From assembly GCF_000214215.1 (NCBI RefSeq), contig NC_015559.1, positions 62,001 through 126,000 on the forward strand: DNA of 64,000 nt, in the 5' to 3' direction. The position numbers and the translations under genes are program-made. The DNA is from Marinomonas posidonica IVIA-Po-181. GTDB taxonomy: Bacteria; Pseudomonadota; Gammaproteobacteria; Pseudomonadales; Marinomonadaceae. Position 1 is the stretch's first letter, and each line of letters starts with the position of its first letter. Below the pieces are notes generated by a model, which saw nothing but the letters and a program-made list of their open reading frames with translations, was not told the DNA's origin and did not search any database. Of this stretch, positions 1-8,150 are shown piece by piece.

Positions 1-37
1 TGTAAATTTGGTTTTAATAAATGGCTATATTTGCACA

Positions 38-43
38 TATAAT
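38..43 (+). promoter_or_regulatory. Candidate -10 box for the DUF2798 gene
   Basis: A perfect TATAAT lies about 100 bp before the first convincing start codon. The -35 region is poor (TAATAA at 17-bp spacing), so another factor may help recruit polymerase. Transcription from here would place the 18-nt tandem duplication inside the leader. Confidence 0.4.
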
Positions 44-59
44 AGTTTGCTAGGATGAG

Positions 60-95
60 ATCAAAGTCAACTAATACATCAAAGTCAACTAATAC
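60..95. repeat. Perfect 18-nt tandem duplication
   Basis: The unit ATCAAAGTCAACTAATAC occurs twice with no gap (60-77 and 78-95) and no mismatch. It lies between the TATAAT box and the DUF2798 start. It may be a duplicated regulator half-site or a recent slippage duplication; the sequence alone cannot decide. Confidence 0.9.
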
Positions 96-143
96 AATGG
101 TGCGATTCGGGGCAGACGAATGGTCCAGTATAAGGAGAGAAGA

Positions 144-359
144 ATGAAATTCCGTATTTATTTTGCATTGATCATGTCCTGTGTCTTGTCATTTTTGATG
201 TCGGGTTGGATTACTTACGTCAATCTTGGATTGCACCCAGATTTTGTGTTTTTTTGGATGACAGCTTGGCGTTTTGCTTGGCCTGCCGCAGCGGTTATTT
301 CCTTTGTATTCGCGCCGGAAATCCAACGATTAAGTGGTTGGTTAGCGAAAAAACTCTAA
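144..359 (+). CDS. DUF2798 family small membrane protein
   Basis: A 71-residue protein with two hydrophobic segments (about residues 5-24 and 38-57), matching the small two-helix DUF2798 family of unknown function. I start it at 144 rather than the upstream in-frame ATG at 120 because AAGGAG lies a normal distance before 144. A strong hairpin terminator follows 11 bp after the stop, so it looks monocistronic. DUF2798 proteins often sit beside regulators, but none is visible on this side of the window edge. The family call rests on length, topology and the F-x-x-x-M-S-x-x-M-S-x-W-I-T pattern. Confidence 0.7.
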   Translation: MKFRIYFALIMSCVLSFLMSGWITYVNLGLHPDFVFFWMTAWRFAWPAAAVISFVFAPEIQRLSGWLAKKL

Positions 360-369
360 TTTCTAAATA

Positions 370-404
370 ATGATAAAAGCACGCCATTGGCGTGCTTTTA
401 TCAT
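370..404. terminator. Strong bidirectional hairpin terminator
   Basis: Perfect 16-bp arms (370-385 and 389-404) enclose the loop ATT. The stem has a GC-rich core, AAAA on the left arm and TTTT on the right, so it can work in both directions. It ends the DUF2798 transcript. Any leftward transcript ending at 412 would also use it. Confidence 0.88.
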
Positions 405-411
405 AACCATT

Positions 412-615
412 CTAATGGACTAAATACGAAAGATTCCCTTCGTTGAGCACCAAATAAACGGCATTTTTGATGTCATTCGCCAAGGCGGTGGACACACTTT
501 GACTTGGATGACAAAGAAATAAACGTAGCAGTAAATTATTGTGGTTTTTATTCATGCCGAGCCGTTCTATGACTGCTTTGGGAAGTTGTTGATAAAGTAA
601 GTGTTTTGAGATCAA
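412..615 (-). pseudogene. Possible remnant of a leftward gene (weak)
   Basis: A 67-codon frame ends 8 bp before the bidirectional terminator, which is where a real leftward gene would end. Its only full-length start is TTG, without a ribosome binding site. In another frame just upstream (about 632-750, minus strand) a further protein-like stretch runs to a stop, as a frameshifted gene would. I recognise no family. It may be a decayed gene or chance. Confidence 0.2.
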
Positions 616-821
616 GCGAATCGCTTAATATTTGTTTATCTTCTACCTTGAGTCTTCGGCATTACGGCCCTGATGTCCAATTGATGAAGTTCTGCACAAT
701 ACCAGCTGTCAATGCAATTTCGACGATAGACTAAGCCGTGGCTTAACAGGGATAAACAGTCGGGTCTACTCCTCTCAATATTTTATGTACAAAGAATTTA
801 AAAAGTCGCTTTTTTAAAAAC

Positions 822-837
822 ATGGAAACGTTGCCAT
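822..837. promoter_or_regulatory. LacI-family operator O1
   Basis: ATGGAAACGTTGCCAT is a near-palindrome centred on AACGTT, the classic LacI/GalR-family operator form. It lies 7 bp upstream of the -35 box of the sugar operon. The reverse complement of its first 15 bases recurs at 900-914. The likely ligand is the LacI-family protein encoded at 8138-9142. Confidence 0.75.
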
Positions 838-844
838 ATTTTTC

Positions 845-873
845 TTGACAGTTTTTTAGATGGCGAGTACTAA
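845..873 (+). promoter_or_regulatory. Sigma-70 promoter of the sugar operon
   Basis: A perfect TTGACA (845-850) is followed after exactly 17 bp by TACTAA (868-873). It lies between two copies of the same LacI-type operator. That arrangement suits repression by looping or by blocking both sides of polymerase. Confidence 0.7.
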
Positions 874-899
874 TAAAAAATAAGAATTTCGCCATAATG

Positions 900-914
900 T
901 GGCAACGTTTCCAT
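900..914. promoter_or_regulatory. LacI-family operator O2
   Basis: TGGCAACGTTTCCAT is the exact reverse complement of bases 822-836 of O1. It lies downstream of the -10 box, in the early transcribed region. The two operator centres are 77 bp apart, a spacing compatible with DNA looping by a tetramer or two dimers. Confidence 0.75.
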
Positions 915-941
915 AATGATAAAAATAAGGAAAATATAAAA

Positions 942-1766
942 ATGAAAAGTGCTCGATTAAATCGTCTATTTGGCAAATCTGGTAACTGCTTTGATGTGGC
1001 TATTGATCATGGAATGTTCAATGAAAAAAGCTTTTTAAATGGTATTGAAAATATGGAAACAGCGGTTGATATCGTTGCCAATGCCGTGCCTGACGCTATT
1101 CAATTACCACCAGGCACTGCTCATCTATTACAAGAAAGAGCAGGTAAAGATCGCCCTGCATTTGTACTACGAACAGATATTGCCAATATATATGGTAATC
1201 CCCTTCCTTCCTTAGTTTTCTCGGAAATCATTGATAGACCTGTTGAACAGGCTATTCGTTTAGATGCCGCTTGTGTTGTGGTAAACCTTCTCAGCTTACC
1301 AAATGAACCAGAAGTTTATCGTCAATGTATTCGCAATATAAATGCTTTAAAGCATGAGTGTGATTTGGCCTCAATGCCATTAATGATAGAGCCTTTAGTT
1401 ATGCAGGATAATTCCAACGGTGGTTATATGGTGGATGGGGATTTAGAGAAAATCTTACCTCTTGTCCGTCAAGCCGTTGAATTAGGCGCTGATATTATCA
1501 AAGCAGATCCTTGTACTAACCCTTCTGAATATCATCGAGTTATTGAAATTGCGCAAGGTGTTCCTGTGTTGGTGCGTGGAGGGGGGAAAGTATCTGATGA
1601 AGAAATTCTTACTCGTACGAAGGAGCTGATGGATCAAGGAGCCCGCGGCATAGTCTATGGCCGTAATGTTATTCATCACGCCAATCCTGGAGCAATGACA
1701 AAAGCTCTTATGGCGATTGTTCATGATAATGCTTCTGTAGCTGACGCTTTGGCGATGGTGAAATAA
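942..1766 (+). CDS. Class I aldolase, DeoC/LacD (LsrF/YihT-like) family
   Basis: A 274-residue TIM-barrel aldolase of the DeoC/LacD superfamily, which includes LsrF, tagatose-bisphosphate aldolase LacD and YihT. Visible hallmarks are the N-terminal VAIDHG segment and Lys187 in the strand-end motif ADIIKADP, the expected Schiff-base lysine. GGGK and GIVYGRN near the C-terminus are typical phosphate-binding glycine loops. The start at 942 follows AAGGAAAATATAAAA. It is the first gene of the LacI-controlled operon and probably cleaves the phosphorylated ketose made by the downstream isomerase and kinase. The true substrate is unknown. Confidence 0.8.
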   Translation: MKSARLNRLFGKSGNCFDVAIDHGMFNEKSFLNGIENMETAVDIVANAVPDAIQLPPGTAHLLQERAGKDRPAFVLRTDIANIYGNPLPSLVFSEIIDRPVEQAIRLDAACVVVNLLSLPNEPEVYRQCIRNINALKHECDLASMPLMIEPLVMQDNSNGGYMVDGDLEKILPLVRQAVELGADIIKADPCTNPSEYHRVIEIAQGVPVLVRGGGKVSDEEILTRTKELMDQGARGIVYGRNVIHHANPGAMTKALMAIVHDNASVADALAMVK

Positions 1767-1768
1767 TC

Positions 1769-2911
1769 ATGAAAACGATACGTTTTGGCATCATTGGATG
1801 CGGCCTTATGGGGCGGGAGTTTGCTTCAGCTGCAGCTCGTTGGCTGCATTTGGTTAATAGTAATGCGCGCCCTGAAATTATTGGAATATGTGACACCAAT
1901 GAAGAGTTAATGAGTTGGTTTACTTCTAACCTGGCTAGTGTTTCGCAAACCACAACGGATTTTAAAGAGTTATTGTCTAACCCTGAAATTGACGCGATTT
2001 ATTGTGCTGTTCCTCATGTTTTACATGCGGATTTATACCCACAAATTTTGGCTGCAGGTAAGCATTTATTAGGTGAAAAACCATTTGGTATGGATGCTTC
2101 TCAGAACGCAATAATTGAAAAATCGATTGCTGTTCACCCTGATCTGTTGGTGCGTTGCTCTTCTGAAATGCCATTTTACCCAGGTGCTCAAAAAGTGATT
2201 GAGTTTGTTCAATCTGGTGCTTGTGGTGACATTTTAGAAGTGGAATCGGCATTTCTGCATTCATCAGATATCAACCCTGACAAGGTGATCAACTGGAAGC
2301 GCATGGTTGATGTGAATGGTGAGTATGGTTGCATGGGGGATCTTGGTATGCACGTGTGCCACGTTCCTTTACGTTTGGGTTGGAGACCCGAAAGTGTCTA
2401 TGCGAGTTTAGTAAATCGAGTCACCGTTCGACCTGATAGTTCTGGGGAGAATGTTCCTTGTGAAACTTGGGATAACGCTACTGTAATAGGCAATGTCGTG
2501 AATGAAACAGGGAATTTTCCGTTAGTTTTAAAAACGTGGCGGATTGCGCCTGGAGAGTCGAACACTTGGAGCATTCGAGTTCTGGGGATGAAAGGATCTG
2601 CTTATTTCACGACAAAATATCCTCGACAATGGCAGTTTATGGAATACCAAGCTGGCGGTAAGCAAACTTGGCAATCAGAAGATCTTGGTTACCAGTCTGT
2701 TTTTCCTGCAATTACAGGTGGAATTTTTGAGTTTGGTTTTACGGATGCTATTCAGCAAATGTGGGCCGCTTTTATTGATGAGCTAAGTGGTGGTGCAAAT
2801 GGTTTTAGTTGTGCAACTCCAACTGAAGCGAGAGATCATCATTCAATAATGTCTGCAGCACTAGCATCGGGTAAAACAGGTCAAACGCAAAAAGTGGAAT
2901 ATTTATCATGA
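1769..2911 (+). CDS. Gfo/Idh/MocA family oxidoreductase
   Basis: A 380-residue NAD(P)-dependent dehydrogenase. The N-terminal Rossmann fold opens with GCGLMG (about residues 10-15), and the EKP motif with Lys104 marks the end of the nucleotide domain. The C-terminal alpha/beta domain binds substrate. Family members oxidise sugars, inositols and sugar acids at one hydroxyl. It starts 2 bp after the aldolase stop and overlaps the next gene by ATGA, so it is translated within the operon. Its place beside an isomerase, kinase and aldolase suggests a side-chain or epimerising oxidation in the same pathway, but the step cannot be assigned. Confidence 0.85.
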   Translation: MKTIRFGIIGCGLMGREFASAAARWLHLVNSNARPEIIGICDTNEELMSWFTSNLASVSQTTTDFKELLSNPEIDAIYCAVPHVLHADLYPQILAAGKHLLGEKPFGMDASQNAIIEKSIAVHPDLLVRCSSEMPFYPGAQKVIEFVQSGACGDILEVESAFLHSSDINPDKVINWKRMVDVNGEYGCMGDLGMHVCHVPLRLGWRPESVYASLVNRVTVRPDSSGENVPCETWDNATVIGNVVNETGNFPLVLKTWRIAPGESNTWSIRVLGMKGSAYFTTKYPRQWQFMEYQAGGKQTWQSEDLGYQSVFPAITGGIFEFGFTDAIQQMWAAFIDELSGGANGFSCATPTEARDHHSIMSAALASGKTGQTQKVEYLS

Positions 2912-3564
2912 AACGCTCACAGATAAATCTGGCTTTGCGGCAAGCTGAGATGATGTTGAATCGATACTCTTGGGCTTTGCCTAATTGGGGCAAGTGGTCG
3001 ATGCTGGATCATTCAAAACACCCTATACAAAGCCGTTGGCTCAGAGAACGACAGCTTGGTTGGGACGTTACTGATTTTGGTTCTGGTGATTTTTTGAAAC
3101 GAGGATTAACTCTTTTTTGTATCCGCAATGGAAAACCAAATGTTGTTGGAGAGCGTCCTTATGCTGAAAAGGTGATGTTTGTTGGAATAAATCAAGAAAC
3201 GCCCTTTCATGCTCATAAAAATAAACTAGAAGACATCATTGTTCGCGGTGGCGGAACCTTGTGTGTTGAATTTAGTCGGGATGGCGCTGTTTTAGATAGT
3301 GGTACTGATATGGTGTATATCGATGGAAAAGCTGAGGTTTTATTTGGAAAAGTTCATCGGTTGGTAGCTGGACAAAGTATTACGATACCTAAAGGAATTC
3401 AGCATCGCTTTTGGGGAGAGCGTGAGGTTGTGTTTGCTGCTGAAGTTAGTCAGTGCAATGATGATATTACGGATAATCATTTTTTAGAGAAAATGGGACG
3501 TTTTTCAGAAATTGAAGAAGATGAAGCCCCTTATTTTCCTCTTTGGAATGAGGTGCTTCTATGA
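2908..3564 (+). CDS. Cupin sugar isomerase, D-lyxose isomerase-like
   Basis: A 218-residue cupin resembling the D-lyxose ketol-isomerase family (PF07385 type). The predicted metal ligands are His101, His103 and Glu108 in a HxHxxxxE run, plus His166 in PKGIQHRFW; together they complete a four-ligand Mn/Zn site. Family members interconvert D-lyxose/D-xylulose or D-mannose/D-fructose. The gene overlaps both neighbours by ATGA, so it is translationally coupled. In context it should turn the imported aldose into the ketose that the PfkB kinase phosphorylates. The exact sugar is not determined. Confidence 0.75.
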   Translation: MKRSQINLALRQAEMMLNRYSWALPNWGKWSMLDHSKHPIQSRWLRERQLGWDVTDFGSGDFLKRGLTLFCIRNGKPNVVGERPYAEKVMFVGINQETPFHAHKNKLEDIIVRGGGTLCVEFSRDGAVLDSGTDMVYIDGKAEVLFGKVHRLVAGQSITIPKGIQHRFWGEREVVFAAEVSQCNDDITDNHFLEKMGRFSEIEEDEAPYFPLWNEVLL

Positions 3565-4532
3565 GTAATAAGCAAGGAATAGTATGCGCTGGGAACTGGA
3601 TAGTCGATGTTGTTCATAATATTGGCTTCTGGCCTGCTAAATCGGATTTAGTCCATATTTTAGACGAAACGATTGGCGTAGGAGGAGGTGCTGCGAATGT
3701 TGCTTTTGATCTTAAAGCACTTGGAGTGGAGTATCCCCTATTTCCTGTCGGTGTATTGGGTAATGATAATCATGGTCAGGTCATTCTTGAGTTATGTTCT
3801 AGTGAAGGATTGTCTACAGAATACCTTTCTATTATCGCCAACCAATCTACTGCTCATACTCATGTTATGAATGTACCTGGTGATAGTAGAACTTTTTTTT
3901 ATCAACCAGGCGTTAATAATTATTTTAATACCCAATCCGTTCCAATTAATCGCATTGTGGAACAAAATCCTCGAATTTTTTATCTCGGATATTTAAATCT
4001 CTTACCTCTACTTGATGCGGTAAATGATGGCCGCTCGATGGCGGCAGAACTATTGGCACTAGTAAGCCAATCAGGAATGATAACCTGTGTAGATCTTGTA
4101 TCTTCTTCAAATATGAATTATCGGCAGACCGTTATGGGGACTCTTTCTGAGATCGATTGGCTTTTTTTGAATGAGGTTGAGGCAGAGCGAGCTACTGGTG
4201 TTTTATTAGGTGGTGAGAACAACCGGGAAAGCATCTCACATGCAGCAAACTTATTAATAGAAGGGGGTGTTAAAAAAGGATGCGTATTGCATACCCCTAC
4301 CTTGTCACTATGGAAAACGCCAACAGAGGAAATATGGACTGAAGTAGATGTGGTTCCAACATCTGAAATAGTCAGTCCTGTTGGGGCTGGTGATGCCTTT
4401 GCTGCAGGTTTGTTACATGGTTTACATGAAGACTGGTCTGCCAAAGATTGTATTCAGCTTGCTAATAAAATGGCTGCAGAATGCCTTCGCTCTGCGACTG
4501 CGACAGGAGGTATAAAGCCGTTGAGTTGTTAA
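3561..4532 (+). CDS. PfkB/ribokinase-family carbohydrate kinase
   Basis: A 323-residue ribokinase-fold kinase. The N-terminal GGGAANVAFDL signature and the C-terminal GAGDAFAAG motif with catalytic base Asp278 are both intact, so it should be active. It is expected to phosphorylate the ketose made by the upstream isomerase, giving the substrate for the LacD-type aldolase. The start overlaps the isomerase stop by ATGA. An 87-bp AT-rich gap separates it from the binding-protein gene, so a secondary promoter or processing site could lie there. Confidence 0.85.
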   Translation: MSNKQGIVCAGNWIVDVVHNIGFWPAKSDLVHILDETIGVGGGAANVAFDLKALGVEYPLFPVGVLGNDNHGQVILELCSSEGLSTEYLSIIANQSTAHTHVMNVPGDSRTFFYQPGVNNYFNTQSVPINRIVEQNPRIFYLGYLNLLPLLDAVNDGRSMAAELLALVSQSGMITCVDLVSSSNMNYRQTVMGTLSEIDWLFLNEVEAERATGVLLGGENNRESISHAANLLIEGGVKKGCVLHTPTLSLWKTPTEEIWTEVDVVPTSEIVSPVGAGDAFAAGLLHGLHEDWSAKDCIQLANKMAAECLRSATATGGIKPLSC

Positions 4533-4619
4533 TAGAAGCTCAACATAAAAAAAACAGGCAAAAAAGTGTAATAGATAGATTTTGTAAAATAAAAATAATA
4601 TTTCCGTGGAGAAAAACAA

Positions 4620-5582
4620 ATGAAACAGAATATAAAAGCTTTTTTAACCGTGTCTGCGATGGCCCTGACTTTAGCTGTACCTTTTAAGGCCGTAGCAAAT
4701 GATGAGCCTGTCATTGCTAGTATTGTTTTTCAGGGAGATCAGTTCTTTAAATCTTTGCAGCAAGGAATCCGAGAAGGAGCTGAAGCTAGGGGAGCAGAAG
4801 TTCTAGAACTCAATGTTGACGGTGATCAGGCAAGAGAAGCGCAAGCGATAGATACCTATATATCACGAGGTGTTGATGCCATCGTTATTGCGCCTTTATC
4901 TGCTACTAATTCAGCTGGTCCTTTAAAGCGAGCTCGAGCGGCGGGAATTAAAGTGATTGCGGTTAACGGAGGTTTAGAAGACAAGTCAATTGCGAATGCA
5001 ACTTTTTCAACAGCCAATTATGACTTAGGGGCATCAACGGGTGCCGCGGCTTCGGGCTTTATTCGTTCTAAACTGGATGGAAAAGCACATGTAGGTATTT
5101 TAGCATTTGCAAGTCTTTTGCCTGAACAAAGTGGTGCTAGAACAAGTGGTTTCAAGAGGGAAGCGAGCAGAGACAATTCAATAACTGTTGTTACTGAACA
5201 AGATGCTTGGATGCCAGAAAAAGCGGTTCAGGTTGCTACCGATATGTTAACTGCAAACCCTGAGATCAATATTTTATTTGCCGCAAATGAAGGCGGTACA
5301 GTTGGTGCAATGCAAGCTGTTCGTAATGCGGGAAAAGCTGGAAAAGTGTTTGTCTTTGGTATTGATGGATCTGAGCAGCTCGCTCGAGGTCTTATGTCGT
5401 CGGATAACGTATTGCAAGCCACTACAGCACAATCAGCTAAAGAGATGGGAGTAATGGGAGCGAATTCTGCTCTTGACCTTATTCAGGGGAAAGGGGTTCA
5501 AACCGAAGTCTCAGTTCCAGCCTTATTGCTAAGTCGCAATGATAAAGCCGGTATTACAAGCTTTGTTCAATCTCTAAAGTAA
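4620..5582 (+). CDS. Sugar ABC transporter periplasmic binding protein (RbsB-like)
   Basis: A 320-residue type I periplasmic binding protein of the ribose/galactose family. A clear signal peptide (MKQ..., hydrophobic core, cleavage near AVA-N at residue 26) precedes the mature domain, which opens with the VIASIVFQGDQFF strand. The family pattern DAIVIAPLSA...AGIKVIAVNGG is present, as is NILFAANEGG in the second lobe. GGAG precedes the start. A perfect hairpin directly after the stop probably protects the binding-protein message relative to the downstream transporter genes. Confidence 0.88.
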   Translation: MKQNIKAFLTVSAMALTLAVPFKAVANDEPVIASIVFQGDQFFKSLQQGIREGAEARGAEVLELNVDGDQAREAQAIDTYISRGVDAIVIAPLSATNSAGPLKRARAAGIKVIAVNGGLEDKSIANATFSTANYDLGASTGAAASGFIRSKLDGKAHVGILAFASLLPEQSGARTSGFKREASRDNSITVVTEQDAWMPEKAVQVATDMLTANPEINILFAANEGGTVGAMQAVRNAGKAGKVFVFGIDGSEQLARGLMSSDNVLQATTAQSAKEMGVMGANSALDLIQGKGVQTEVSVPALLLSRNDKAGITSFVQSLK

Positions 5583-5587
5583 AATTA

Positions 5588-5617
5588 TGTCACCCTGTCA
5601 TATTAGACAGGGTGACA
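5588..5617 (+). promoter_or_regulatory. Intercistronic stem-loop after the binding-protein gene
   Basis: Perfect 12-bp arms, TGTCACCCTGTC (5588-5599) and GACAGGGTGACA (5606-5617), enclose ATATTA. There is no following U-tract, so it is not a full terminator. Its place 5 bp after the binding-protein stop fits an mRNA-stabilising or attenuating element that gives more binding protein than ATPase and permease. Confidence 0.7.
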
Positions 5618-5628
5618 AAGGATTTCAT

Positions 5629-7134
5629 ATGAATGTTCTTCATTTTGATGCCTTGACTAAGCACTATGGGGAGGTCAGGGCTCTCGATAATTTTACCCAC
5701 AGTTTTGCTGAAGCCCAAGTTCACGCTCTAATTGGTAAAAATGGTTCAGGCAAAAGTACTTTTATAAAGATGTTGGCAGGCGTGATTAAACCGACATCTG
5801 GGAAGATGAAACTAGGGTCTTTGGATTTATCTTTTGACAATCCTGCTGATGCATTTGAAGCAGGTATTGTCACTGTTCACCAAGAGCTTTCTTTGGTTCC
5901 TGAGCAAAGTGTCGCTGAAAATATATATCTGGGGCGACTTCCAAAGCGAGGATTTTTGGTTAATTGGACTCAACTTTTTGAAGATGCTCGTTTACTACTT
6001 GATGAAATAGGTGCAAGTGGTGTAGATCCTAAAGCCAAAGTGAAAGATCTATCCGTTGGTTTACAGCAAATAGTAGAAATAACCAAAGCTATGAGTTTCT
6101 CTCCTAAAGTGTTGCTCTTGGATGAACCAACATCGGCTCTCGCACAGAGTGAAGTTAGACAGCTTTTCGCGTTAGTTGAAAGGCTGCGAGCGAAGGGTGT
6201 GACGATTATATACATATCTCACCGGCTGGCTGAACTTCCATTAATTGCTGATACAGTAACAGCAATTCGAGACGGTTCTTTTGTTGATTCCGTACCAATA
6301 TCTGAAGCTTCGCCACAAGCTATTGTGGATATGATGTTTGGTGAGCTATTGCCACTAGATCGTCCTATACGTGATTTTCCAAAGGAATTTCCGTCATTAA
6401 GCATTCGGGATCTGTGTCTAGTCCCATTCTTTCAAAATGTTTCTTTTGATTTATATCCCGGTGAAGTTATAGGAATAGCTGGCATGTTAGGCGCTGGCCG
6501 AACGGAGTTGCTTCATACCATTTTTGGTGCTCGTTCAGCTGACTCTGGTGATATTTTTATTAATGGAACTTTGATTGAGAATCCCAGTATTACTGTGATG
6601 AAAGCCGCAGGAATGGGATATGCCTCAGAGGATAGGAAAGCATCAGGGTTAGTCCAAAGTGCATCTTGTCATGCCAACCTATGTAGGGCAGCTCTTCAAA
6701 GAATTGCGCCATCAGGTTGGACTTCTATTAAAAAAGAGTCTTCTTTTGTTGATATCCAGATTCAGGATCTAAATATCAAATTAGGGAACCCAATGAATTC
6801 TGTGTCATCTCTTTCTGGTGGTAATCAACAGAAAATAGTTGTGGGAGGCTGGTTAAATAACGCACCAAGCATCTTATTATTTGATGAGCCAGGGAGAGGT
6901 GTCGATGTTCAAGCTAAACGTCAAATTTATCAAATAATTTGGGATATGGCCGCACAAGGCTTGTCTTGTATTGTTGTGTCAACTGAACTGGAGGACTTAA
7001 CAGAATGTTGTGATCGAATACTTGTACTCCACAATGGCTCTATTTCAGAAGAGTTTCTTAATGACGAACTTGACCCTAAAGACCTCTATGCTGCGTGTAT
7101 GGAAAATGATGATTCTACTGGAGAACCTGTATGA
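5629..7134 (+). CDS. Sugar ABC transporter ATP-binding protein (RbsA-like)
   Basis: A 501-residue double-NBD ATPase of the CUT2 monosaccharide family. The first domain has Walker A GKNGSGKST, a slightly altered signature LSVGLQQ and Walker B LLLDEPTSAL. The second has the family's degenerate Walker A (GMLGAGRTE), signature LSGGNQQK and LLFDEPGRGVD. I use the ATG at 5629, preceded by AAAGGA. The in-frame start at 5587 would lie inside the hairpin. The permease start overlaps its stop by ATGA. Confidence 0.88.
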   Translation: MNVLHFDALTKHYGEVRALDNFTHSFAEAQVHALIGKNGSGKSTFIKMLAGVIKPTSGKMKLGSLDLSFDNPADAFEAGIVTVHQELSLVPEQSVAENIYLGRLPKRGFLVNWTQLFEDARLLLDEIGASGVDPKAKVKDLSVGLQQIVEITKAMSFSPKVLLLDEPTSALAQSEVRQLFALVERLRAKGVTIIYISHRLAELPLIADTVTAIRDGSFVDSVPISEASPQAIVDMMFGELLPLDRPIRDFPKEFPSLSIRDLCLVPFFQNVSFDLYPGEVIGIAGMLGAGRTELLHTIFGARSADSGDIFINGTLIENPSITVMKAAGMGYASEDRKASGLVQSASCHANLCRAALQRIAPSGWTSIKKESSFVDIQIQDLNIKLGNPMNSVSSLSGGNQQKIVVGGWLNNAPSILLFDEPGRGVDVQAKRQIYQIIWDMAAQGLSCIVVSTELEDLTECCDRILVLHNGSISEEFLNDELDPKDLYAACMENDDSTGEPV

Positions 7135-8096
7135 ATAAACAACAACTTGTTGGGCTATCGAGACAGCATTCAATGCTTTTAATCTTGATATTGCTTTATA
7201 TCATCGTTGGTTTTACTGCTCGTGGTTTTATGACAGTGGATAATCAGTTAAATATTCTACGCAATATCGCAGTGCCCGGTATGATTGCGTTTGGTATGGC
7301 CTTAGTTATTATTGTCGGTGAAATTGATTTATCTGTTGGTTCAATGGTGGCTGTGTCGGCGTGCCTAACAGCTTGGATCGTTGAAAAGGCATCTGGTCAC
7401 GCTTTCGAACCTGCTTGGTATTATGTGGTGTTAGGGATCGTTACTACCTTGTGTTTTGCTGCTAGTGTTGGCTGGTTTAATGGCATGTTGCGTCACCGAG
7501 TGGGTGTGCCTACTTTTATCTCATCTTTAGCGATGATGGCAACATTGGCTGGAATGGCCAATATGATTACAAATGGTTCAGCTATAGAGGCATTTCCGTC
7601 GTGGTATTACATCATTGGCAGTGGACGCTTTTGGGGGATTCCTGTCCCAGTATACTTACTGGTGGTTGCTTTTATTTGTACTTTTATATTGGCAAATTTT
7701 ACAACGTTTGGACGTGCTGTTTATTCTGTTGGAGGCAATATGGAAGCGGCTCGTCTATCTGGTATTAACGTATGGCGAACAAAAACAATTTGTATGGTTA
7801 TTGTTGCAGTTTTCGCTGCAACGGGTGGGATTATTTATTCCTCTCTTATTAATTCTGGAAATCCAACCATTGCACGGGGAATGGAGCTTCAAGTTATTTC
7901 TGCTGTTATTATTGGTGGGGTGAGTTTATTTGGTGGGCGTGGTTCTATATGGGGGGCATTTATTGGTGTTTTGTTTTTAGGTGTGCTTATTAATGCTATG
8001 ACACTTTGGGGTTTTAACCCATATGCTCAGCAAGTGGTAAGTGGAGCCTTAATTCTAGGCGCTGTATTTATTAATTTCTATATTGATAGAAAGTGA
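7131..8096 (+). CDS. Sugar ABC transporter permease (RbsC-like)
   Basis: A 321-residue inner-membrane permease of the CUT2 family with about eight to ten hydrophobic segments. The family region VIIVGEIDLSVGS follows the second helix, and IGGVSLFGGRGS lies in the C-terminal third. It is translationally coupled to the ATPase by ATGA. It is the last gene of the operon; the convergent terminator begins 11 bp after the stop. It completes a one-binding-protein, one-ATPase, one-permease importer for a monosaccharide-like substrate. Confidence 0.88.
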   Translation: MNKQQLVGLSRQHSMLLILILLYIIVGFTARGFMTVDNQLNILRNIAVPGMIAFGMALVIIVGEIDLSVGSMVAVSACLTAWIVEKASGHAFEPAWYYVVLGIVTTLCFAASVGWFNGMLRHRVGVPTFISSLAMMATLAGMANMITNGSAIEAFPSWYYIIGSGRFWGIPVPVYLLVVAFICTFILANFTTFGRAVYSVGGNMEAARLSGINVWRTKTICMVIVAVFAATGGIIYSSLINSGNPTIARGMELQVISAVIIGGVSLFGGRGSIWGAFIGVLFLGVLINAMTLWGFNPYAQQVVSGALILGAVFINFYIDRK

Positions 8097-8106
8097 TCTA
8101 TTAGAG

Positions 8107-8150
8107 TAAACAATAGCGAGGGTTAGAAAAACTCTCGTTATTGTTTATTT
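8107..8150. terminator. Convergent terminator between permease and LacI regulator
   Basis: Arms TAAACAATAGCGAG (8107-8120) and CTCGTTATTGTTTA (8134-8147) pair with one G-U wobble and are followed by TTT. The right arm covers the stop codon of the leftward regulator gene, so one structure serves both convergent transcripts. Confidence 0.8.

Noticed and set aside
743-976. 77-codon minus-strand frame across the sugar-operon promoter
   Set aside because: It overlaps the promoter, both operators and the aldolase start; no ribosome site and AT-rich composition. A shadow.
942-4532. Calling the locus a sulfoquinovose pathway
   Set aside because: Only the kinase and aldolase families match; the isomerase differs, and no sulfolactaldehyde reductase or sulfoquinovosidase is present in the window.
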